Shown here one piece after another: positions 16,730-25,725 of a stretch of DNA of 54,961 bases. Each line of letters begins with the position of its first letter. Within the stretch, counting starts at the first letter, position 1. The stretch is from Bacteroidaceae bacterium (GTDB taxonomy: Bacteria; Bacteroidota; Bacteroidia; Bacteroidales; Bacteroidaceae). The translations under genes were made by a program, and so were the position numbers. The notes below the pieces were generated by a model that did no database searches, had not been told where the DNA came from, and saw nothing but the letters and a program-made list of their open reading frames with translations. The stretch covers positions 1-54,961 of the forward strand of contig JAFXAR010000056.1 in assembly GCA_017516885.1 (NCBI GenBank). The letters are read 5' to 3'.

Positions 16730-18661
16730 TTATTGCACTATGACGGTCTTGCTGCCAATAATATACACTCCTGGCTTAGTGATTTTTTCAATTTTGCGGC
16801 CGGAGAGGTCGTATTTTGCATCATTGACGGAATGATTCCCGGCGCTGGCTGCGCTAATGCTTGTTGGTATCTGTTTTTCAAAATTTGCTGTGAGGCTCAT
16901 GGCTTCTCTTGCAACGGTTGTGTAGAATGGTTCGGTGCTTATGACCTCATCGCCTTTGCTCCAGCATACGAATCGGTATCCGCTTTCGGCGGTGGCTTCA
17001 AACAGCACATCACTGCCGAGTGCAATTATCTGTTTCTTTTCGCCGTATACGGTGGCGCAGCCGCCTTCTGTCGCATTTGCCTCAATTGTTACGTTCAGGT
17101 CAGTCTCTTCGGCAACGAAATTAACGTAAAAGGTGGCATTCTCCTTTGCAATGAATTCATAGGGGTTTTTGTTTGTCAGAATGACTCCTCTGCCGCTTGA
17201 GACGGTGTTTCCGGTTGACCAATAGGCAAACTTCCTGCCTGAACCTTCGAGCGCTGCCGCGCGAATGGATATTGTGCTGCCTTTTTCTACTTGCAGCTTT
17301 CTGTCGTTGCCACTGCCCACATAAAAGTATCCTCCGCTTCCCTTTACCTCAATTGTCACAAGCTCGTTGTTGTTCTTTGAGAATATTGCCGAGTATGTTC
17401 TGTCTCCTTGCGCAGTGGTGGTGAAAGAGGTGTTGGTGCTTATTGTCTCAGCTCCCACTCTCCATTCATCGAACGTGTAGCCTTCATAGGGTGTTGCCTC
17501 AAGGATTATTTGCGAACCTGACGCAACTGTTATTTTGCTTTTTCCATTTACGGTAGCAGTTCCTCCTTCTGTGGCCTCAATGCATATTGTTACCTCTGTT
17601 ATAACTGTTTCTCCGCTCTCCTCTTCAAAGTGTGCAATATATTCTGCCGGGCCGGTGACTGTAACTGTGCATAGGCTGCTGGTGCTTATTGTTTTGCCAT
17701 TCAATGTCCATTTTGCGAATGTGAAGCCCTCATTAGCCGTTGCTTGGAGTGTAACTGTTGTGCCCTCTGCCACGGTTACGCTTGTTTCTCCATTTACAGA
17801 GGCTGTTCCGGCTCCGCTGTTGCCGGTGCTTGCAGAAACAGTGTGGAAAGCCTTGTCGGGCGACAGCATAAAATAGGCCCTGTGCGATTTTGAGTAGTCG
17901 CTGCTTGCATCGGGTGTCATGTCGTCAAGTTTGAACCAGCCGTTTCCATATCCATTCCATCCCCAGTTGAAGTGAAAATAGTCCTTGTCTGTGTAGCCGT
18001 CAAGTATGAAAATGTGGCGGCCGCCGCTTTTTGTTGTTGAGGAGTATGGAATGGGGCATCCGGCATCAAGGCTTTGCTTAATGTATTCAATCCACAGTTT
18101 GTCGTTGGCAAGCACATCTCTCACTGTGCCGTACTGTGCGCTCTGTACATTAGGTGAGTTGCTCTTATACTTGAATACATCCATCAACTTGGCTGCTCCC
18201 TCGCCGCCGGCGCCAGAGGCTGTGTTGCTTGTGCCGTATTCAACGCCGTATGCCCAGCCAAGGTCGCGCATAAGCGATGCTACAGCATTGGCCTGTGTGT
18301 CGTTGTAAGATCCATTGTAGTTGTAAAGCATGTTCTCCCACTCATATTTTTCTCCCAACAGCATGCTTTCGCCGGTTCCTGAGTGATATACCTTTACTTC
18401 GTTTGCACTAACCGGCCATTTGTGGTAGTGCATAAGTATTGCGTATGCGGTGGGTACACAGCCTGTTATGGCCTGTGCTCCGTTGCTGGTAAAGCAGAAC
18501 TTGTTGTAGGGGCTGCTCTGTCCCCATGCGGCTGTTTCGAGATACACTACAATGTTGCCGTACTCTTCTGCAGTTGCTCCGGCTTTCTCCTGTGCCAATG
18601 CAGGGGTTACGAATGATAAAAACCACGCTATGGCTGCAATCGTGCGTAAAATTCTTTTCAT
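16730..18661 (-). CDS. Secreted C10-family cysteine peptidase (streptopain-like)
   Basis: 643 residues from the ATG at 18661; a longer frame is open but MKRILRTIAAIAWFLSFVTP is the natural signal peptide. The catalytic domain has the C10 motifs: nucleophile Cys68 in GCVPTAYAILMHYHKWP, catalytic His216 in GGRHIFILDGY, and the FHFNWGWNGYGNGWF segment. Four bacterial repeat units follow from about residue 280 (TVTLQATANEGFTFAKW and relatives), then a tail YDLSGRKIEKITKPGVYIIG like that of three other secreted proteins here. C10 enzymes such as streptopain and interpain cleave host proteins. Known members carry a propeptide before the catalytic domain; here Cys68 comes soon after the signal peptide, so the propeptide is missing. 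Confidence 0.9.
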   Translation of the reverse strand: MKRILRTIAAIAWFLSFVTPALAQEKAGATAEEYGNIVVYLETAAWGQSSPYNKFCFTSNGAQAITGCVPTAYAILMHYHKWPVSANEVKVYHSGTGESMLLGEKYEWENMLYNYNGSYNDTQANAVASLMRDLGWAYGVEYGTSNTASGAGGEGAAKLMDVFKYKSNSPNVQSAQYGTVRDVLANDKLWIEYIKQSLDAGCPIPYSSTTKSGGRHIFILDGYTDKDYFHFNWGWNGYGNGWFKLDDMTPDASSDYSKSHRAYFMLSPDKAFHTVSASTGNSGAGTASVNGETSVTVAEGTTVTLQATANEGFTFAKWTLNGKTISTSSLCTVTVTGPAEYIAHFEEESGETVITEVTICIEATEGGTATVNGKSKITVASGSQIILEATPYEGYTFDEWRVGAETISTNTSFTTTAQGDRTYSAIFSKNNNELVTIEVKGSGGYFYVGSGNDRKLQVEKGSTISIRAAALEGSGRKFAYWSTGNTVSSGRGVILTNKNPYEFIAKENATFYVNFVAEETDLNVTIEANATEGGCATVYGEKKQIIALGSDVLFEATAESGYRFVCWSKGDEVISTEPFYTTVAREAMSLTANFEKQIPTSISAASAGNHSVNDAKYDLSGRKIEKITKPGVYIIGSKTVIVQ

Positions 18662-18687
18662 GTTGCTGTGTTTTTTGTCCGTTATGG

Positions 18688-18695
18688 CAAAAATA
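18688..18695 (-). promoter_or_regulatory. -7 box of the C10 peptidase gene
   Basis: TATTTTTG on the - strand matches TAnnTTTG, 26 bases before the chosen start codon. This supports the start at 18661, because a start at 18730 would place the promoter inside the gene. Confidence 0.5.
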
Positions 18696-18745
18696 GTAAA
18701 ATCATTTGATTTTGCTATTGTTTCGGCCAATTTAGAAACATTTTC

Positions 18746-19312
18746 TTATTCTTTGCCGAATAATTTGCGGTAGTATTCTGCCTTTTTCTCAATGGACAGT
18801 GGGTAGGCGCGCGAGCTTGACGGCATGCGCCAAAGGCGGATTTTCCTGTCGCCGATAATAATTTCGCTTGAACTGCCAACCGGCGGCTCTTCGCAGCCGA
18901 ATGTTGCGGTAATGACATCTGTGGCCTTCTGCCCGGTGGTTACAATGGCTGTACAGTGGGGGAGTGCCGCCAGCAAAGCGTTTATGTTGGTTGGCGTAAC
19001 CACCTCAAGGAACTTGTCCGATGCATTCTCCTTTAGCCTTATTACCTCGCATGCGGTGTCGTAGAGTGCAATGCCCTCGGCGGTGCAGAATTCCACAATG
19101 CCTTCTTTGTTGAATCTTTTTTCTCCCTTTACCTCAAAATGGTGCTTGTCGCAGTAGAAAATATGCCCTAAAATTCTCCACATGTCGTTAATCCAGTTGG
19201 GGTAGAAGAACTCCATAGACCAGCGCGCCTTTGGCGGCGGGAAACTGCCGAGCATGAGGATTCTTGCATTTTTTGGCAGGAAGGGCTTGAGGGGGTGCTT
19301 TTCGGTGGGCAT
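18746..19312 (-). CDS. Uracil-DNA glycosylase family protein
   Basis: 188 residues from the ATG at 19312. The open frame runs 59 codons further upstream but through a terminator hairpin, so the inner start is chosen. The core ILMLGSFPPPKARWSMEFFY, NDMWRILG and a late IVTTGQKATD plus LWRMPSSSRA follow the layout of the UDG superfamily (an LGSxPPP-like water-activating loop near the start and a MPSSS-type loop near the end). Such proteins excise uracil or mismatched bases from DNA; the exact substrate is uncertain. The gene upstream ends in a terminator, so it is probably transcribed alone. Confidence 0.8.
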   Translation of the reverse strand: MPTEKHPLKPFLPKNARILMLGSFPPPKARWSMEFFYPNWINDMWRILGHIFYCDKHHFEVKGEKRFNKEGIVEFCTAEGIALYDTACEVIRLKENASDKFLEVVTPTNINALLAALPHCTAIVTTGQKATDVITATFGCEEPPVGSSSEIIIGDRKIRLWRMPSSSRAYPLSIEKKAEYYRKLFGKE

Positions 19313-19398
19313 TTTTGAAATAAAAAATGGCGAAACAAACAATGCGGCTTCTATGGAAAAATATTTATTTAGGAATTCAATCAGCTTCTTAGCATGAT

Positions 19399-19430
19399 AA
19401 AAGGGGGCTTGCTGTAAAAGCCTGCCCCCC
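19399..19430 (-). terminator. Terminator after the hypothetical gene at 19440
   Basis: On the - strand GGGGGC pairs with GCCCCC, with AGGC...GC pairing inside, and is followed by TTTT. It lies 10 bases past the stop codon. Confidence 0.75.
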
Positions 19431-19439
19431 TCATTATGA

Positions 19440-20072
19440 TTATTTCTTGTCCATGTCTTCAGCCTGTGGACGCGGCTCTTTTTTTGCAAGTGTTATAATC
19501 TTGTACACATATTCGGTCATCCATGCTTGTGAATAGCCGAGTTTCTCCTTGTACTGGCGCACAGAGTATACGGTGCGGAATGTGGCCTCGTCCTTCCACT
19601 TGTCCTTCTTTAGAATGTCGTCAATGATTTTCTCTGTCATGCCGTGGAGCATCTTGTGCATGAAACCCGGTACACGGAATTTCCATTTCATAAGGTTGCC
19701 TACAAGCATCATAAGGTCGTTGTTGAAACCCTGGAAGGCAAAGAGGAATGGCTGTACGTCCTGCACTTTCTTGCAGTTCTTCTTGATTGATGCGTCAATC
19801 TCCTTGAAGAAGCTCTCGTCCATGCTGTAGAGCTCTTCAATCATTTTTTTGCAGCGTCCGCGCTCTGCAACGCCCAGCTTGTTGTTCTGTGTGGGCACTT
19901 TAAGCGTGCGCTTGAATGTTGCCAGGTCGGGCAGCATGTTTATGTTTGTTATGCCGAGGCTGCCGGCGAGCACTGACTGGTAATATACGCGTATGAGGGT
20001 CATGAAGTCCTCCATGCCGCCAACGCGTTCAACATCCTGTTTCTTTTTTCTGAAAAAATTAAATAGTCCCAT
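19440..20072 (-). CDS. Conserved hypothetical protein
   Basis: 210 residues, cytoplasmic, mostly helical and Lys-rich. It starts MGLFNFFRKKKQDVERVGG and contains FMTLIRVYYQSVLAGSLGIT and a basic C-terminal half with KWKFRVPGFMHKMLHG. I do not recognise a domain. It begins 24 bases after yidC on the same strand and ends in a U-tract terminator, so it is probably the last gene of the yidC transcript. The amphipathic N-terminus could lie on the membrane, which would fit its neighbour, but this is a guess. Confidence 0.75.
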   Translation of the reverse strand: MGLFNFFRKKKQDVERVGGMEDFMTLIRVYYQSVLAGSLGITNINMLPDLATFKRTLKVPTQNNKLGVAERGRCKKMIEELYSMDESFFKEIDASIKKNCKKVQDVQPFLFAFQGFNNDLMMLVGNLMKWKFRVPGFMHKMLHGMTEKIIDDILKKDKWKDEATFRTVYSVRQYKEKLGYSQAWMTEYVYKIITLAKKEPRPQAEDMDKK

Positions 20073-20096
20073 TTTGGTAACTGTTTATATTTGTTA

Positions 20097-22028
20097 TTAT
20101 TTCTTGTTCTTGCGTGCTTCTCTCATTCTCTCTCTCTCCTCGACAAGCCTTTTCTGCTGCTCCTGCAGCGCTTCAAGGCGTGCCATCATGTTCGACTGCT
20201 TTGCCGGCTTGTTCTTGTTGCTGTCGGCGTATGCCTCCATCTTCTTCAGCAGTTCCTCCTCCTTAACCGCCTTTCTCAGGTAAACGAAGATGAATACACT
20301 GATAAGGGTTGAAAGGAAGTAGTAGAAGTTCAGGCCCGATGAGTACTCGTTGAACATAAAGAAGAACATTATTGGCATTATGTACATCATCCAGCGCATC
20401 ATTTTCTGCTGCTGCTCCATTTCGGGGGTGCTGCCCATGTTAGGCTGCATCTTGCTTGTGTAGTAGGTGTTGAGAATCTGTGTTACACAGAACAGCAGGC
20501 AGAAGAGGCTCAGGTGGTCGCCAATGGGCCAGATGTATGTGTCCCAGCTGATGAACGCATCGTATGACGAAAGGTCCTTTGCCCACAGGAAACTCTGCTG
20601 GCGAAGCTCTATGGCATTCGGCACAAAGTTAAACAGGGCGATAAACACCGGCATCTGTATGAGCATTGGCAGACAGCCCCCCATAGGGCTTGCTCCGTAC
20701 TTCTGGTACACGGCCATGGTCTCCTGCTGCTTTTTGAGCGCGTCCTCCTTCTTGGGATATTTTGCGTTCACTTCGTCAATATACGGTTTCAGGGCGCGCA
20801 TCTTTGCCGATGAAACGAATGACTTCTTTGTGAACGGATATACGATTGCCTTTACAATGAGTGTGAGCAGAATGAGCACAAGCCCCATGTTCAGCCCGAA
20901 TCCTGAAAGTATGTCAAACAGCGGCATTATGAAGAAGCGGTTTATCCAGCGCACGATGGGCCATCCGAAGTAGATGATTTCCTGAAGGTCGGGGTCGTTG
21001 CCCTGGTTTATTACAAGGCCGTTGCTTGCCTTGAGCACATCGAACTTGTTAGGGCCAAAGTAGAACTGTATATCAGTTGCCTTCTTGCCTGTGGGGTCAA
21101 ATGGAGTGTTCATCTGCGATGTGCATCTCTTGAGCAGGTTCTTGCCCTTTTGTATAACCTCCGACTTTATATCAACATCGGTAAAATCCTCGCCGGCAAT
21201 CATTATTGAAGTGAAGAACTGGTTCTTGTATGCAATCCAGCTCATCGGCTCTTCAAACTTCTCCTCATCGTCGCTCATTTCGCTGAGGTAGTCCGAGTCG
21301 TCGTCAACGGGCTTGTATGTGGCGTTTGCATACCTCTGCTCAAATTCGTATCCGGGCTCAAGCTGGCGTATGAACTGCTTCCATGTGATGCTTGCCTCGT
21401 CATCCGAAATCACGTCGTTCATGTTGTGCGCAACAATTGCAAGGTCAAGCATGTAGCTGTTCTCCTTGAGCGCGTATTTGAAATCAATGCAGCGTCCGTC
21501 CTTCTTAAAGTCAAGGCGCATTGTAACCGATGTTGGGGTAACCTCCAGCGGTGTGAAGAAGAGCTCGTTTGTGTTTATGTTTCTGTCGGCAAGCTTGCTC
21601 TTGAAGCTGAAGTTTATGGTATTGCTTCCGTTAAGCGCCATGTTCTGCTCTGTAACATCAATCTTGTCCTTGCTGTCGAACAGTACAAGGTCGCCGCCCT
21701 CCTGGTTCTTGTACTCCTTGAGTGTTGCCGATGCCACGCGGCCGCCGTATGTGGAGATTTCAACCTTCAGCACTTCGTTCTGAATGGTAATGTTCCTGTT
21801 TTCTCCCTTGAGCACGTTATAGAAGAAACTCTCAGCGCTGTCCTTCTGGGCAACGAACTTCAAATCCTCAAAAACCTTCTTCCTCTCCTTGTCCTCGGCC
21901 GTCCTCTTCTGCTCCTCGGCGTATTTGCGCTCTTTCTCTATCTGCTCTTGCGAAGGGGCGCTGAACTGAAAATATGCGATAAGAACAATTCCTATCAGTA
22001 TATATCCAATTATGCTTTTTTTGTCCAT
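20097..22028 (-). CDS. yidC: Membrane protein insertase YidC
   Basis: 643 residues. The family layout is complete: N-terminal membrane helix (IIGYILIGIVLIAYF), a large periplasmic beta domain (about 30-340), then the conserved insertase domain with IVRWINRFFIMPLFDILSG, KKSFVSSAKMRALKPYIDE, MGGCLPMLIQMPVFIALFN, and the late helices MRWMMYIMPIMFFFMFNEY and SGLNFYYFLSTL. A charged tail (RLEALQEQQKRLVEERERM) follows. YidC inserts and folds inner-membrane proteins alone or with SecYEG. The hypothetical gene 24 bases downstream is likely in the same transcript. Confidence 0.97.
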   Translation of the reverse strand: MDKKSIIGYILIGIVLIAYFQFSAPSQEQIEKERKYAEEQKRTAEDKERKKVFEDLKFVAQKDSAESFFYNVLKGENRNITIQNEVLKVEISTYGGRVASATLKEYKNQEGGDLVLFDSKDKIDVTEQNMALNGSNTINFSFKSKLADRNINTNELFFTPLEVTPTSVTMRLDFKKDGRCIDFKYALKENSYMLDLAIVAHNMNDVISDDEASITWKQFIRQLEPGYEFEQRYANATYKPVDDDSDYLSEMSDDEEKFEEPMSWIAYKNQFFTSIMIAGEDFTDVDIKSEVIQKGKNLLKRCTSQMNTPFDPTGKKATDIQFYFGPNKFDVLKASNGLVINQGNDPDLQEIIYFGWPIVRWINRFFIMPLFDILSGFGLNMGLVLILLTLIVKAIVYPFTKKSFVSSAKMRALKPYIDEVNAKYPKKEDALKKQQETMAVYQKYGASPMGGCLPMLIQMPVFIALFNFVPNAIELRQQSFLWAKDLSSYDAFISWDTYIWPIGDHLSLFCLLFCVTQILNTYYTSKMQPNMGSTPEMEQQQKMMRWMMYIMPIMFFFMFNEYSSGLNFYYFLSTLISVFIFVYLRKAVKEEELLKKMEAYADSNKNKPAKQSNMMARLEALQEQQKRLVEERERMREARKNKK

Positions 22029-22139
22029 AGCGAATTATGTAGTTTATTTATTAGAAACTGTTTAAATTTAAATGTATAAAAATATCTTTTTATGAAGCTG
22101 TGCCGTTTCGTTTCACCATTTTTTATATTCAAAAATATT

Positions 22140-22190
22140 CAGTTTTTGCTCTATAAAAAATTGGCGATATAAATTTAGACTGCTTCTTAA
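22140..22190. repeat. Dispersed repeat, copy A
   Basis: This segment (core ATAAAAAATTGGCGATATAA) matches 37266-37316 in the same orientation at most positions, with single-base gaps. Both copies are intergenic. The family is unnamed to me. Confidence 0.55.
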
Positions 22191-22206
22191 TTTCCGAAAT
22201 TTCGCG

Positions 22207-22214
22207 CAAAGTTA
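22207..22214 (-). promoter_or_regulatory. -7-like box for yidC
   Basis: TAACTTTG on the - strand fits TAnnTTTG. A TTTG lies 24 bases further upstream, longer than the usual 19-21. It would give a leader of about 175 bases. Confidence 0.35.
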
Positions 22215-22319
22215 GTAAAAATAATGATTAGAAAGGCGCAAAAAGGTTACAAAAATGCTCTTTACCTTATATTAGAAATAAGAAACTTTGTTTTATATAT
22301 AAAAATGGACAAAAAATGT

Positions 22320-22327
22320 TATCTTTG
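22320..22327 (+). promoter_or_regulatory. -7 box of the DUF3078 operon
   Basis: TATCTTTG matches TAnnTTTG, 42 bases before the DUF3078 start codon. The -33 region is AT-rich without a clear TTTG at the right distance. Confidence 0.55.
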
Positions 22328-22369
22328 CACAGTTGTACGAACACAAATAACACAAATATTTCTTAAACT

Positions 22370-23650
22370 ATGAGAACGAGAATTTGCTTGCTATTGTCTG
22401 CTGTTGTTGCCGCAATTGCTGTTGAGGCGCAGAACAGCAGGGTTTTTGATTACTTTAACCGGGGAATTGACAAGATTGTTGCCGAATCGGGCAAGGTGGA
22501 CAGCGATTATGAGGAGGAAAAGAGCAACCATGTCTATTCAAGAATGTTTTCCTCTCCGGTGCTATATAACTCTGTTGTAGCCAATGCTTTTTCGGGCGAA
22601 GAGGGCGAAAGTGACGAGAATGCCCTTCTTGCAATGGACGAGCAGCGTTCGGGTGTCATTGACAAGGTTATGCTCAATGTCTACCGCGAGCACCCCGACA
22701 AGGTTGAAATGACTGAGGAGAAACTGCGCAGCGAGCAGATTGTGGACAGGCACTCTGCCGGCAAGGCGATGCCTGAGATAGACTTTGTGTCGCAGAGCAG
22801 CAGCCTGCCAGAGAATGTTGCCGGCGGAATGAGCACCACCGTTGTCAAGCCAAAATACTGGAGCACAAAGGGCGCTATTGCATTGAAGTTTACACAGAAC
22901 TACATTTCGGGCAACTGGTTTCAGGGCGGCGAGAGCAACAATACCATGCTTGGCGAGTTTGACTTTGACCTCATATATGACGACAAGGACCGCATAACTT
23001 TCAAGACCCACTTTGATGTTGACTTGGGATTTGCCACAACAAAGGCCGATACACTGCACAGCTTCAAGACAAATACCGACCGTTTGCGCATTGAGTCTAC
23101 ATTCGGTTACAAATTGGTGAAGAACCTTGATGTGGCAGCCAAGATGAAGCTCGAATCGCAGTCTTTGCCTAACTATCCTACAAACAGCAGCGATTTCGTT
23201 TCTAACTTCATGGCTCCGTTTGACGCAAACTTCTCAGTCGGTCTTAACTACAAGCCTACATGGGAAAAGTTCAGGTTTGAGGTCTATTTTGCGCCGCTCT
23301 CGGCCTATAACTACCGCTTTGTGCGCTACGGCTCGCTGACGTCGCGCTACGGAATCCGCGAGGGACGCCACCACAAGGAGGACTTCGGTACACAGCTTGT
23401 TGTGACAGTGCCTTCGCAGAAGATATTCAAGATTGTTGACTGGTACTCGCGTGCCGAATACTATACAAACTATGCGCGTTCATTCTTCCAGTGGGAGAAC
23501 AAGTTCGACATTTCATTGAACCGTTATCTTACAGCTTCATTGAGCCTGCATGCCCGCTTTGATGACAGTGCGCGCGGGCTTTACGACGACGAGTACGGAT
23601 ACTGGCAGTTGAAGGAGCTTATGACACTCGGCGTTACATATACCTGGTAA
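22370..23650 (+). CDS. DUF3078 outer-membrane protein
   Basis: 426 residues with a signal peptide (VVAAIAVEA-QNS). The C-terminal 270 residues look like a beta-barrel of the DUF3078 family: ALKFTQNYISGNWFQGGESN, then alternating strands such as ITFKTHFDVDLGFATTK, FRFEVYFAPLSAYNYRFV and a final LGVTYTW. A region of about 120 polar residues precedes the barrel. The family is found in Bacteroidota; function is unknown. It is followed after 16 bases by a cation antiporter, then 28 bases later by a Ser/Thr kinase, so an envelope-stress or ion-homeostasis role is possible but unproven. Confidence 0.85.
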   Translation: MRTRICLLLSAVVAAIAVEAQNSRVFDYFNRGIDKIVAESGKVDSDYEEEKSNHVYSRMFSSPVLYNSVVANAFSGEEGESDENALLAMDEQRSGVIDKVMLNVYREHPDKVEMTEEKLRSEQIVDRHSAGKAMPEIDFVSQSSSLPENVAGGMSTTVVKPKYWSTKGAIALKFTQNYISGNWFQGGESNNTMLGEFDFDLIYDDKDRITFKTHFDVDLGFATTKADTLHSFKTNTDRLRIESTFGYKLVKNLDVAAKMKLESQSLPNYPTNSSDFVSNFMAPFDANFSVGLNYKPTWEKFRFEVYFAPLSAYNYRFVRYGSLTSRYGIREGRHHKEDFGTQLVVTVPSQKIFKIVDWYSRAEYYTNYARSFFQWENKFDISLNRYLTASLSLHARFDDSARGLYDDEYGYWQLKELMTLGVTYTW

Positions 23651-23666
23651 AGACTTATAGATAAAA

Positions 23667-25697
23667 ATGGAATTCAGCTCAATTTTCCCCGTAACAGACC
23701 CTACATGGATATTCTTGGGGGTGCTATGCATTGTTCTCTTTGCACCTCTTATATTCAATAAGTTGAGAATGCCGCATATTATAGGCATGATTCTGGCTGG
23801 TTTGCTTGTGGGGCCTAAGGGACTGAATATCCTTGTGCGCGACGATAGCTTTGAACTCTTTGGCAAGGTGGGGCTTTACTACATAATGTTCCTTGCCAGC
23901 CTTGAGATAAACATGCAGGAGATGAAGCAGGCCAAGGGAGGAGCGCTGCTTATGGGGCTTGCCGTATTCTTCATTCCCATTGCTTTGGGAATGATAAGCA
24001 ATATGTTCATTCTCAGGTACAGCCTTATTGCATCGGTGCTGCTTGCCAGCATGTATGCTTCGTACACGCTTATCTCGTACCCCATTGTGGCGCGCTACGG
24101 TCTCTCCCGCTTGCGCTGCGTGAACTTTGTAGTGGGCGGAACTATTATCACGGACACGCTTACCCTTTTTGTGCTTGCAGTTGTAGCCGGAACATTTACC
24201 GGCGAGGCTGATGTGATGTTTGTACTTGTGATGCTGGCAAAGCTTTTGGCGATAGTGGGGGTTATTGTGTTTCTTTTCCCGCGTATTGCGCGCTACTTTT
24301 TCCGCAATTACAACGACAGCGTCATTCAGTATATATTCGTGCTCGCTATGCTTTTCCTGGGCGCGGGAATGATGGAACTTGCCGGCATGGAGGGAATCTT
24401 GGGCGCATTTATAACAGGACTTGTGCTTAACCGCCTTATTCCGCACTCCTCTCCGCTGATGAGGCGTATCGATTTTGTGGGAAATGCCATATTTATTCCC
24501 TATTTCCTTATCGGCGTGGGAATGATGATAGATGTAGGCGTGCTGTTCAATGGCGGCGATTCGCTTATGGTGGCTGCGGTGATGGTGGCAACGGCGCTGC
24601 TTGGCAAGTGGCTGGCATCGTTTCTTGTTGCAAAGGCTCACAGAATGTCATCGGGCGAGCAGTATCTGATGTTCGGCCTCAGCACCTCGCAGGCGGCAGC
24701 AACCCTTGCTGCGGCAATTGTGGGACATGGGATAATACTTCCCGACGGTTCGCGCCTCTTGAACGAGGATGTGCTCAATGGCACAATTCTGCTCATTCTT
24801 GTTACATGCATCGTAAGCTCAATTGTTGCCGACAGGGCTTCGCGCAAGCTTGTAGTTTCGGGTGAGCTGCTGGCAAGGCCGGCTCCGCTTGATTCCAAGA
24901 AAACGCTTTTGGCGCTTGCAAACCCCGCTGCGGTAGACAAGCTTATGGACCTTGCGCTGCTCATAAGAAAGGAGAATAGCAAAATTCCGCTTTCGGCAAT
25001 CACTGTGGTGCTCGACGAGGACAAGAAACTGCAGCAGCGCGGAACAAAAGTCCTTGACCTTGCTGCAGACATCGCCGCATCGGTAAATGTGCCTTTGCTC
25101 ACAAAGGTGCGTCTTACAACAAACCTCGCACATGGAATTGTGCATGAGGTGAAGGAGAATGACTACCGTGAGCTTATAATGGGATTCCACCAAAAGGAGA
25201 CGGCCAATGACACTTTCCTTGGCGGCGTGCTTCCTGTTGTGCTCAACAGCATAGACTGCCAGGTGGTAATGGCTCGCATGAATATTCCGCTGAATACAGT
25301 GCGTACAATACATATAACTTTCCCGGCAAAGGCCGAGTATGAGGCTGGTTTCCCATATTGGGTGGAGGAGACCGCGCGCATGGCAAGCGGCCTTGATTGC
25401 AAGATTATGTACCACGGACACCCCGATACAATGGCAAAAATACAGAAAAGGCTCAAGGAACTTGACCCTGTAAATGCCCACTTCTTTGAGACTGACGGCG
25501 GCAACGACCTCAAGCGTCTCTCAACAATAATACACGACGACCATTTGCTTATTATTGTAAGCGCGCGCCGAGGCTCAATCTCGTTCCGCCCATCGCTCGA
25601 CCACATCTTCGTGCAGCTGCAGCGCGATTATCAGAATACCAGCGTTCTGCTCATCTATCCTAACGGCTACAAGGTAGAGGGTGGCGAGACACATTGA
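23667..25697 (+). CDS. CPA2-family cation:proton antiporter with C-terminal USP-like domain
   Basis: 676 residues. The first 400 form about 12 membrane helices of the monovalent cation:proton antiporter-2 type (MPHIIGMILAGLLVGPKGLN, VGLYYIMFLASLEINM, MEGILGAFITGLVLNRL, FIPYFLIGVGMMIDVG). The last 270 residues form a soluble cytoplasmic region resembling tandem universal-stress-protein folds (KKTLLALANPAAVDKLMDLA, RELIMGFHQKE, LLIIVSARRGS). Such proteins exchange Na+ or K+ for H+ across the inner membrane; the soluble part is probably a nucleotide-type sensor. It lies between the DUF3078 barrel gene and the kinase in a tight operon, which suggests the kinase or a shared signal may control it. 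Confidence 0.92.
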   Translation: MEFSSIFPVTDPTWIFLGVLCIVLFAPLIFNKLRMPHIIGMILAGLLVGPKGLNILVRDDSFELFGKVGLYYIMFLASLEINMQEMKQAKGGALLMGLAVFFIPIALGMISNMFILRYSLIASVLLASMYASYTLISYPIVARYGLSRLRCVNFVVGGTIITDTLTLFVLAVVAGTFTGEADVMFVLVMLAKLLAIVGVIVFLFPRIARYFFRNYNDSVIQYIFVLAMLFLGAGMMELAGMEGILGAFITGLVLNRLIPHSSPLMRRIDFVGNAIFIPYFLIGVGMMIDVGVLFNGGDSLMVAAVMVATALLGKWLASFLVAKAHRMSSGEQYLMFGLSTSQAAATLAAAIVGHGIILPDGSRLLNEDVLNGTILLILVTCIVSSIVADRASRKLVVSGELLARPAPLDSKKTLLALANPAAVDKLMDLALLIRKENSKIPLSAITVVLDEDKKLQQRGTKVLDLAADIAASVNVPLLTKVRLTTNLAHGIVHEVKENDYRELIMGFHQKETANDTFLGGVLPVVLNSIDCQVVMARMNIPLNTVRTIHITFPAKAEYEAGFPYWVEETARMASGLDCKIMYHGHPDTMAKIQKRLKELDPVNAHFFETDGGNDLKRLSTIIHDDHLLIIVSARRGSISFRPSLDHIFVQLQRDYQNTSVLLIYPNGYKVEGGETH

Positions 25698-25725
25698 TAA
25701 ACATTGAGAATAAAACCACATTGTT

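Larger units (their letters stand above)
22029..22369. other. 341-base divergent intergenic region
   Basis: AT-rich region between yidC (-) and the DUF3078 gene (+). It holds a - strand -7-like box TAACTTTG (22207-22214), a + strand box TATCTTTG (22320-22327) and one copy of a dispersed repeat (22140-22190). No coding frame or RNA gene was recognised. Confidence 0.65.

Noticed and set aside
23724-24641. 305-residue - strand open frame opposite the antiporter
   Set aside because: It is an antisense shadow of a clear antiporter gene; its composition (many His, Lys, Cys) is not protein-like.
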